A stretch of 64,000 bases of DNA from Desulfitobacterium sp050251735. Its GTDB lineage: Bacteria > Bacillota > Desulfitobacteriia > Desulfitobacteriales > Desulfitobacteriaceae. Within the stretch, counting starts at the first letter, position 1. The number at the start of each line of letters is the position of its first letter. Both the position numbers and the translations under genes were made by a program. The notes under the pieces are model-generated. The model made no database searches. It saw only the letters and a list, made by a program, of their open reading frames with translations, and was not told where the DNA came from. The stretch is from NCBI GenBank assembly GCA_050251735.1, contig JBFWMF010000020.1:3633-67632 (forward strand). Direction: 5' to 3'. This document shows positions 35,073 through 42,057 of this stretch, piece by piece.

Positions 35073-36799
35073 TGCGTGTAAGCCAAATCCTTAATCCGAC
35101 CCTGCGGGAGGTTCCTGCCGAGGCGGAAATTGTTAGTCATCAGATGCTGGTTAGGGCAGGGTTAATTCGTAAAGCCGCTGCCGGTATCTATACCTACTTG
35201 CCCTTAGGCTTACGTGTATTGCGTAAAATTGAGCAAATCGTCAGAGAAGAAATGGACGCCAAGGGAGGACAAGAAGTCTTACTCCCGATTATTCAGCCTG
35301 CTGAGCTATGGAAGGAGAGCGGTCGCTGGGATATTTACGGACAGGAGCTGATGCGCCTCAATGACCGCCACAATCGAGAGTTTTGCCTAGGACCAACCCA
35401 TGAAGAAATCATTACCGATTTGGTGCGGGGAGAAGTCCGTTCCTATAAGCAATTGCCCTTGCTGCTGTATCAGATACAAAACAAATACCGGGATGAGCGA
35501 CGTCCTCGCTTCGGCTTAATGCGTGGTCGGGAATTTATCATGAAGGATCTCTATTCGTTTGACAGGGATGAAGCGGGTTTGGCTGAGAGCTATAAAAAAA
35601 TGTATGATGCTTATACTCGTGTCTTTACCCGTTGCGGCTTAACCTTCCGTCCTGTTGAGGCAGATGCGGGAGCTATCGGAGGCACAGGCGGCACCCACGA
35701 ATTCATGGTTTTAGCTGAATCAGGTGAAGCTGCCGTCGTCTATTGCCCGGATTGCGATTATGCTGCTAATGTGGAGAAGGCTGAATGTAAGCCTACGACT
35801 GTGGCTAGTGCAGCGCCTACCGGTGCTTGCCTTAGCGTTGATACACCAGGAACTAAGACCATCGAGCAGGTAGCAGAATTCCTGGGCGTGCAAAAGAGCG
35901 ATCTAGTTAAATCGCTTCTTTATCAAGGTGATGATAAGCTCTTCCTTGTCCTCGTTCGCGGCGACCGGGAAATCAATGAAATTAAAGTGAACAACGCCCT
36001 CGGCCCCTTTATCAACTTGCAGCTGGCCAGCCCCGAGGCTGTGCTTGAAACACTGGGTTGTGAACCTGGTTTTGTAGGCCCTGTAGGTGCACCCAAGGAT
36101 TTAAAGGTAGTCGCTGATCTAGAAGTACCGTTGATGGTTAAGGCTGTTTGTGGCGCTAATGCAGAGGACAAGCATTATGTGGATGCTGTGCCAGAGAAGG
36201 ATTTCCGCATTGATCAGATTCTAGATCTGCGCATGGTGGAAGCTGGAGAGCCCTGTCCCAAATGCGGCAGCCCGCTCAAAGAAGCACGAGGCATCGAAGT
36301 CGGTCAAGTCTTTAAGCTGGGAACCAAGTACTCCAAAGCCCTCAACGCCGTATTCTTAGATGAGAATGGCGCGGAGCACCCCTGTGTCATGGGTTGCTAC
36401 GGTATCGGAGTCAGCCGTACCATGGCGGCGGCCATTGAGCAAAACAATGATAAAGATGGAATCATCTGGCCCATCCCCATTGCTCCTTATCATGTGATTG
36501 TGGTCCCGGTGAGCATGAAGGACGATCAAGTTCGTGAAACCGGCGAAAAACTATACCAAGAGCTTCAAAAACTTGGCGTAGAGGCTGTTCTGGATGACCG
36601 GGATGAGCGTCCTGGCGTGAAATTCAAGGATGCGGACCTTGTGGGCTATCCACTGCGGGTCACCGTAGGTAGTAAGACCCTCGCTAACGGAGAAGTCGAG
36701 CTCCGGGATCGCAAGACCGGAGAAATGCAGCTCGTCAAAGTCGAAGAGCTGGCTGGTCGTGTGCAGGGGATTATTCGGGAAGCAGTAAGTAATATGTAA
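35072..36799 (+). CDS. proS: Prolyl-tRNA synthetase (bacterial type)
   Basis: 575 residues. Class II motifs: AAGIYTYLPLGLRVLRKI, motif 2 YRDERRPRFGLMRGREFIMKD (quoted in part: RPRFGLMRGREFIMKD), and motif 3 GCYGIGVSRTMAAAIEQ. The insertion editing domain, which removes Ala from tRNA-Pro, covers about 225-390 (LFLVLVRGDREINEIKVNNA). The anticodon-binding domain is at the end. It overlaps ispG by one base; a terminator follows. Confidence 0.98.
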   Translation: MRVSQILNPTLREVPAEAEIVSHQMLVRAGLIRKAAAGIYTYLPLGLRVLRKIEQIVREEMDAKGGQEVLLPIIQPAELWKESGRWDIYGQELMRLNDRHNREFCLGPTHEEIITDLVRGEVRSYKQLPLLLYQIQNKYRDERRPRFGLMRGREFIMKDLYSFDRDEAGLAESYKKMYDAYTRVFTRCGLTFRPVEADAGAIGGTGGTHEFMVLAESGEAAVVYCPDCDYAANVEKAECKPTTVASAAPTGACLSVDTPGTKTIEQVAEFLGVQKSDLVKSLLYQGDDKLFLVLVRGDREINEIKVNNALGPFINLQLASPEAVLETLGCEPGFVGPVGAPKDLKVVADLEVPLMVKAVCGANAEDKHYVDAVPEKDFRIDQILDLRMVEAGEPCPKCGSPLKEARGIEVGQVFKLGTKYSKALNAVFLDENGAEHPCVMGCYGIGVSRTMAAAIEQNNDKDGIIWPIPIAPYHVIVVPVSMKDDQVRETGEKLYQELQKLGVEAVLDDRDERPGVKFKDADLVGYPLRVTVGSKTLANGEVELRDRKTGEMQLVKVEELAGRVQGIIREAVSNM

Positions 36800-36827
36800 T
36801 AAGTAAGTTTTATACAATGTCAGATCC

Positions 36828-36872
36828 AATAAAAATAACTCCAACATCTTAGATGTTGGAGTTATTTTTATT
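36828..36872 (+). terminator. Terminator of the uppS-proS operon
   Basis: A nearly perfect inverted repeat of 22 bases per arm (36828-36849 with 36851-36872) ending GTTATTTTTATT. Confidence 0.92.
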
Positions 36873-37084
36873 CCTTAGTTTATATTCATAAAACTAATCT
36901 TGATAGTCTTGCTACGCCATTTTATGAATAATGTGCAATATTTATCTTGAGTTCTTATTAATATAGATGGTTAAGGCTTGTGAGGCCTAGGGCTCACCCC
37001 TTACAATTAATGTTTAGAGAACATACAATCCCCTTGAAAGAATATATGTTCTGGTATATTCTTATCCTAATGGAGGGGATGGAC

Positions 37085-38392
37085 ATGGACATATTTGATA
37101 AACTGACCATACTGGCAGATTCAGCAAAATATGATGTAGCTTGTACCTCAAGCGGAGTGGAGCGGAGGGGCAGTTCAGGAAGCATTGGCAGTGCTGAAGC
37201 CGCTGGGATATGTCATAGCTTTGCAGCCGATGGACGGTGTATCTCTCTTCTCAAGGTTTTGCTGACCAATATCTGCGCCTATGACTGTAAATATTGTATC
37301 AATCGCAGCTCCAATGATATTCCCCGAGCAGCCTTTACGCCCCGTGAGCTTGCAGAGCTTACGATTAACTTTTATCGTCGCAACTATATTGAAGGGTTAT
37401 TTTTAAGCTCGGCAGTCATTAAAGATCCGAACTATACTTCTGAGCTTTTAATTCGGACCTTAGAACTATTGCGTGAAGAATACCGATTTGCAGGATATAT
37501 TCATGTCAAGGCAATTCCCGGTACCGATAATGAAGTTCTGACCCGGCTGGGATATCTGGCAGACCGGGTGAGCATTAATATCGAGCTTCCCTCCCAGGAA
37601 AGCTTAAGACTTTTGGCTCCCGATAAGAGCAAGGAGTCTATTCTCCGGCCGATGGGTCTCATTAAAGGTAAAATTGCGGAGAATTCTACGGATCTGGTCA
37701 AATATCGCCATGCACAAAAGTTCGTCCCAGCAGGTCAAAGTACCCAGCTCATCGTCGGTGCAACACCGGATACGGATTATAAGATTTTGACCCTAGCGGA
37801 AGGGCTCTACAATAAGTATCAGCTGAAAAGGGTATTTTTCTCGGCCTACATTCCGGTAGCCGAACACAGCCTATTGCCGGCCGTTTCGGCCAAACCACCG
37901 TTGATGCGAGAGCATCGCCTTTATCAAGCGGATTGGCTCTTGCGGTTCTACGGTTTCCAAGCACAAGAATTATTGGATGAAAGCCATCCGAATTTTAATC
38001 TGGAGGTCGATCCTAAGTGCAACTGGGCCCTTAATCATATGGACCAGTTTCCGGTCGAAATCAACCAAGCTCCATATGAAATACTTCTGCGCGTACCGGG
38101 CATCGGCGTCACCAGTGCCCGACGGATTTTGCGCGCGCGGAAAATATCCCCCCTTGATTTCACGGGATTGAAGAAATTGGGTGTTGTGCTCAAGCGTGCC
38201 CAGTATTTTATTCTATGTAAAGGAAAGACCCTTGAGGGACTTAAATTAGCTCCCCATAATGTGATGCAAGCCCTGATGTCTGAGCGTGTCATCGCCAGTC
38301 TGCCTTCTCAAGCTCACCAGCAGCTGTCCTTGTTTGAAGAGCCGCCCATTTCTCGAGAGGATGTGGTTCAGTGTCTGACGGGTCAACTTTAG
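37085..38392 (+). CDS. Putative DNA modification/repair radical SAM protein
   Basis: About 435 residues. The N-terminus MDIFDKLTILADSAKYDVAC and the cluster motif TNICAYDCKYCINR (CX3CX2C) fit the radical SAM family linked by genome context to uracil-DNA-glycosylase-like proteins (TIGR03916). RHAQKFVPAGQSTQLIVGAT is another conserved block, and a C-terminal helix-hairpin-helix (LLRVPGIGVTSARRILRAR) suggests nucleic acid binding. The chemistry is unknown. ATG 37085 has GGAGGGG 6 bases upstream. The next gene overlaps by 22 bases and is its regular partner. Confidence 0.85.
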   Translation: MDIFDKLTILADSAKYDVACTSSGVERRGSSGSIGSAEAAGICHSFAADGRCISLLKVLLTNICAYDCKYCINRSSNDIPRAAFTPRELAELTINFYRRNYIEGLFLSSAVIKDPNYTSELLIRTLELLREEYRFAGYIHVKAIPGTDNEVLTRLGYLADRVSINIELPSQESLRLLAPDKSKESILRPMGLIKGKIAENSTDLVKYRHAQKFVPAGQSTQLIVGATPDTDYKILTLAEGLYNKYQLKRVFFSAYIPVAEHSLLPAVSAKPPLMREHRLYQADWLLRFYGFQAQELLDESHPNFNLEVDPKCNWALNHMDQFPVEINQAPYEILLRVPGIGVTSARRILRARKISPLDFTGLKKLGVVLKRAQYFILCKGKTLEGLKLAPHNVMQALMSERVIASLPSQAHQQLSLFEEPPISREDVVQCLTGQL

Positions 38393-39228
38393 TCTACAAA
38401 TATGATGGAAGCTTTGAGGGGCTCCTATGCTGTGTATTCGAAAGCTATGAGCAAAAGGAAATTCCTCTCGATATTCTCCCACCCGAAGGCCAACCCGGCC
38501 TCTTTGATATTATCAAATACATTGAGACGGATGATCATAAGGCCCAGCGGGTCTATGAATCCATCCCCATCAAGATTTCACAGGAAGCTCAAGAACTGGT
38601 GAAGCTTGCTTTCCTAACCTGTGCTTTACATAAGGAACGTTTGATTTTCTATTTTCTAAGGCTGGGATACAAGGTGGGCGGGAAGGTCATGGGGATGCTG
38701 ACTGATGATTATGTGAACGCCTTGCAAAAAGCAATGCAGAACTTAACCTTTGAAAGCCATCGCCTCAAAGGGTTTGTCCGTTTTTCTGTTTACAACGAAG
38801 CTTTAGTTGCCATAATCGAACCTCGAAATTTTGTTTTGCCACTTTTAGCGACTCACTTCTCCAACCGTTTTGGCAACGAAGTCTTTATGATTTTTGACAA
38901 GACACACAAAGTAGCTCTCGTTCATCAAGGAGGCCGAGTGGAAATTGTCGCTGTGGATGATTGGGAATTGCCGGAGCCGGAGGAAAAGGAAGCAGAATAC
39001 CGCCGACTATGGCAGCAGTTCTATAAGACGATTGCCATTGAAAGCAGAAATAATCCCCGTTGCCGTATGAACTTCATGCCCAAACGCTTTTGGAAGCATC
39101 TGACGGAGTTTTATCCTGAACAGAAAAATAAGGCAGGAAAGGCAGGAGAAGCGAAAGAAGATAGGGTCCAAGGAGAGAAAACCATAGCGAAGCGACGGTT
39201 AGGCTCACTGGACATCGAGCAAGAATAG
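38371..39228 (+). CDS. DUF4130 / TIGR03915-type DNA metabolism protein
   Basis: 285 residues. The start VYKYDGSFEGLLCCVFESYE and the central part FVRFSVYNEALVAIIEPRNF with LPLLATHFSNRF match the partner protein of the radical SAM gene above. In many bacteria it is fused to a C-terminal uracil-DNA-glycosylase-like domain; here the protein ends in a Lys-rich tail (PEQKNKAGKAGEAKEDRVQG) and no such domain follows. The pair probably acts on damaged or modified nucleic acid; this is inference. GTG 38371 overlaps the previous gene. Confidence 0.82.
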   Translation: MSDGSTLVYKYDGSFEGLLCCVFESYEQKEIPLDILPPEGQPGLFDIIKYIETDDHKAQRVYESIPIKISQEAQELVKLAFLTCALHKERLIFYFLRLGYKVGGKVMGMLTDDYVNALQKAMQNLTFESHRLKGFVRFSVYNEALVAIIEPRNFVLPLLATHFSNRFGNEVFMIFDKTHKVALVHQGGRVEIVAVDDWELPEPEEKEAEYRRLWQQFYKTIAIESRNNPRCRMNFMPKRFWKHLTEFYPEQKNKAGKAGEAKEDRVQGEKTIAKRRLGSLDIEQE

Positions 39229-39330
39229 AATATTTAGGTTATACCAAAGCAATGCTCGCTAAGAAATAATTAAATAGCTTGCACAACCTAAGGCTATATG
39301 CTATAGTTTAATGAAGAGAAATTTATATGC

Positions 39331-39370
39331 AGAAAAGGAGTGGGTCTTGAACCCACTCTTTCCTTTGTTT
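39331..39370 (+). terminator. Terminator after the DUF4130 gene
   Basis: GAGTGGGT/ACCCACTC (39338-39345 with 39351-39358), extended by A-rich and T-rich flanks, followed by TTTCCTTTGTTTTG. Confidence 0.8.
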
Positions 39371-39435
39371 TGTATAACTCATCGTAACCTTCGCAACACT
39401 AGAGATAGTGGTTATAAAATAATAGGAGGATGGCT

Positions 39436-39894
39436 ATGGGAAAATCCATTATAGAACAGGTTGAGGCGATTATTACTCCGGTTATAACCGAACAAGGGCT
39501 TGAACTGGTTGATATCGAATATGTCAAGGAAGGTGCCCATTGGTATCTCCGTATTTACATCGATAAAGAAAACGGTGTCGATATTGATGATTGTACGAAT
39601 GTAAGTCATTTAGTAAGTGAAGTTTTAGATAAAAATGATCCCATTACTCAAGCTTATATGCTTGAGGTGTCTTCACCGGGATTGGAACGCCCACTGAAGA
39701 AGGATGAAGACTTTGAACGTTTTAAAGGGAAACTGGTACGTGTGTTGACCAAGGAACCTTTTCAAGGATATCAAGAATTTACCGGGTATCTCGTAGGTTT
39801 GATTGAAGATGACATCGTGCTTGAGTATAAAAAGGAAAAAGTAGTCATTCCTAGAACCATAGTAGAGAAGGCAAATTTAACCTTTGAATTCTAA
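39436..39894 (+). CDS. rimP: Ribosome maturation factor RimP
   Basis: 152 residues. N-terminal alpha/beta domain (GLELVDIEYVKEGAHWYLRI, IDKENGVDIDDCTNVS, YMLEVSSPGLERPLKK) and a C-terminal Sm-like barrel (FKGKLVRVLTK...GYLVGLIEDDIVLEY). It assists 30S assembly. ATG 39436 is preferred to ATG 39430 because AGGAGG lies 6 bases upstream of it. First gene of the rimP-nusA-rnpM-ylxQ-infB-rbfA operon. Confidence 0.97.
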   Translation: MGKSIIEQVEAIITPVITEQGLELVDIEYVKEGAHWYLRIYIDKENGVDIDDCTNVSHLVSEVLDKNDPITQAYMLEVSSPGLERPLKKDEDFERFKGKLVRVLTKEPFQGYQEFTGYLVGLIEDDIVLEYKKEKVVIPRTIVEKANLTFEF

Positions 39895-39957
39895 GCATAG
39901 CCTGAGACTTTGTAGGGTAATGTTTTTAAAACTTAATATAAGGGGGAAGAATAAAAA

Positions 39958-41445
39958 ATGAATATGGAGTTCATTGAGGCCCTCCATGAATTGGAGAAAG
40001 AACGGGGGATCTCAGCGGATATTTTGTTTGAAGCTATTGAAGCAGCTCTAATATCTGCCTATAAGAAAAACTTTGCTTCATTACAGAATGTTCGAGTACA
40101 TATCGACCGAGCTACCGGTGAGTTCAAGGTATTTGCTCGCAAAAATGTCGTTGAAGAGGTTGAAGACGCAAGGACTCAGGTGAGTTTAGAGGATGCCCGG
40201 AATATTGAACCTAACTATACGATCGATGATGTTGTAGAATATGAAGTTACTCCTCGTGAGTTTGGGCGCATTGCCGCACAAACAGCTAAGCAAGTCGTTG
40301 TCCAAAGAATCCGCGAAGCTGAACGTGGCATGATTTATGATGAATACATCAACAGAGAAGGAGATATCGTCACTGGGATTGTTCAACGTTATGACCAGAA
40401 AAACGTGATTGTGGACTTAGGCAAAGTAGAAGCAATCTTAACAACCCAAGAACAAATACCTGGCGAGACGTATCAACCTTATGAGCGGATTAAAACTTAC
40501 GTAGTTGAAGTAAAGAAAACCACCAAGGGTCCGCAAGTGATGTTATCTCGTACTCATCCTGGCCTAATTAAACGTTTATTCGAATTAGAAGTGCCGGAAA
40601 TCCATGATGGCTTAGTAGAGATCAAGGGAGTGTCCCGTGAAGCTGGTGCTCGTTCCAAGATCGCCGTATTTTCTAGAGATCCCAACGTAGATCCTGTAGG
40701 GGCTTGTGTTGGGCCTAAGGGTAGTCGCGTTCAAACCATCGTCACAGAATTGAAGGGCGAAAAGATCGATATTGTAAATTACTCAACCTATCCTGAGGAA
40801 TTCGTAGCCAATGCCCTCTCTCCGGCTAAAGTAGTCGGCGTTTATCCAAAACCCAATGAAAAAGTCGCCTTAGTGGTTGTTCCTGACTATCAACTATCCT
40901 TAGCAATTGGTAAAGAAGGGCAAAATGCCCGCTTAGCCGCAAAATTAACCAATTGGAAGATCGATATCAAGAGCGAATCCCAAGCTTATGCTCAGAATCT
41001 TATTCCTGAGACGAATGAAGATCTAGGTGAATACGAGGAATATGACGAATTCGCCGAATATGAGTACGAGGATTACGAAGAATATGATGACTACGATGAA
41101 TATGATGAGAATGCCGAATACGTGGAAAACCCAGAGTACTCCGAGGACGATGAGGATGAATTAGCGTACGATGAGAAAGCTGTGTATTCAGAGCCTAATG
41201 AATCCGTTGATGGGAGTCTTCCTTACAACGAAAACGAGGGCTATGATCCCAAAGCAGGGTATGGAGGCTATGAAGAGCCGTCAATAGCAGAAGTGACTAA
41301 TTCTGGTGAGGATGTTACTTACACTGAGTCAAGTACTAAGGAAGAAAAGCTGACAGAACGAGACCGGTCGATGCAGAAATACTTTGAGGCCGATGAAAAA
41401 AACAGCCGCAAGGAGAATAAGAAAAAAAGCAAAGGAAAAAGGTAG
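39958..41445 (+). CDS. nusA: Transcription factor NusA with long acidic Tyr-rich tail
   Basis: 495 residues; Bacillus NusA has about 370. The N-terminal domain starts MEFIEALHELEKERGI, followed by S1 (ITGIVQRYDQKNVIVDLG-like sequence) and two KH domains (DPVGACVGPKGSRVQTIV, LAIGKEGQNARLAAKLT). From about residue 350 there is an extra tail of about 145 residues, dominated by Glu, Asp and Tyr (YEEYDEFAEYEYEDYEEYDD) and ending in a basic segment (RKENKKKSKGKR). NusA controls pausing, termination and rRNA antitermination on RNA polymerase. The tail is not part of the standard fold; its acidic nature recalls C-terminal acidic repeats of other NusA proteins, but the sequence is low-complexity. Confidence 0.96.
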   Translation: MNMEFIEALHELEKERGISADILFEAIEAALISAYKKNFASLQNVRVHIDRATGEFKVFARKNVVEEVEDARTQVSLEDARNIEPNYTIDDVVEYEVTPREFGRIAAQTAKQVVVQRIREAERGMIYDEYINREGDIVTGIVQRYDQKNVIVDLGKVEAILTTQEQIPGETYQPYERIKTYVVEVKKTTKGPQVMLSRTHPGLIKRLFELEVPEIHDGLVEIKGVSREAGARSKIAVFSRDPNVDPVGACVGPKGSRVQTIVTELKGEKIDIVNYSTYPEEFVANALSPAKVVGVYPKPNEKVALVVVPDYQLSLAIGKEGQNARLAAKLTNWKIDIKSESQAYAQNLIPETNEDLGEYEEYDEFAEYEYEDYEEYDDYDEYDENAEYVENPEYSEDDEDELAYDEKAVYSEPNESVDGSLPYNENEGYDPKAGYGGYEEPSIAEVTNSGEDVTYTESSTKEEKLTERDRSMQKYFEADEKNSRKENKKKSKGKR

Positions 41446-41454
41446 GTAAATGCT

Positions 41455-41721
41455 ATGAAGGCACGCAAAATTCCGCAGAGAATGTGTTTGGGCTGTCAAG
41501 AAATGAAACCGAAGAAGGAACTTATCCGTGTAGTTCGTACACCAGAAGGAACGATAGAGCTTGACCCCACTGGCAAACGGAATGGACGTGGCGCATACAT
41601 TTGCCCGCAAGTAGATTGCTTCAAAGCGGCAGTTAAAGGGAAACGCTTCCAGAAAGCCCTGGAACTTGAGCTATCTCCCCAAGTGATTGAGGAATTAGAA
41701 AGGAAGTTGGGCGGTTCGTGA
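41455..41721 (+). CDS. rnpM: YlxR/RnpM RNase P modulator
   Basis: 88 residues. RMCLGCQEMKPKKELIRVVR and GRGAYICPQVDCFKAAVKGK are the YlxR signatures. Recent work names it RnpM, a modulator of RNase P in Bacillus. It lies nine bases after nusA and overlaps ylxQ by four. Confidence 0.95.
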   Translation: MKARKIPQRMCLGCQEMKPKKELIRVVRTPEGTIELDPTGKRNGRGAYICPQVDCFKAAVKGKRFQKALELELSPQVIEELERKLGGS

Positions 41722-42014
41722 TAGATCGAATCTACTCACTCTTAGGTCTGGCCAGAAGAGCGGGAAAAATCACCTCTGGTGAATCACAGGTTGAGGCTAT
41801 GCTGAAAAAAAGGAAGGGACACCTTCTTATTTTGGCAGAGGATGCTCAAGGAACACATAAAAAGTATCAACAATGGGCGGAAGACCTGCGCTTGCCTGTT
41901 ATGATTATAGGAACTAAACTAGACTTAGGAGTGGCCATTGGGCTTTCCCCGAGATCTACGGTTTTGGTAATGGATGATGGCTTTGCTAAGGCCATCTTAA
42001 AGATAAGGAGTTGA
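41718..42014 (+). CDS. ylxQ: L7Ae-family RNA-binding protein YlxQ
   Basis: 98 residues: YSLLGLARRAGKITSGESQV and LLILAEDAQGTHKKYQQWAE fit the ribosomal L7Ae/L30e/S12e fold that binds kink-turn RNA. The start GTG overlaps the rnpM stop (GTGATAG). The family sits between nusA and infB throughout Firmicutes. The cellular role is not well defined. Confidence 0.93.
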   Translation: MIDRIYSLLGLARRAGKITSGESQVEAMLKKRKGHLLILAEDAQGTHKKYQQWAEDLRLPVMIIGTKLDLGVAIGLSPRSTVLVMDDGFAKAILKIRS

Positions 42015-42057
42015 CGCCTGGAAAGTTTATACGTGCTGAATATGTGGGGGTGGTATT

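Noticed and set aside
36800..37084. tRNA or T-box around proS
   Set aside because: The gap after proS contains only a terminator and A/T-rich sequence; proS itself follows ispG with a one-base overlap, leaving no room for a T-box.
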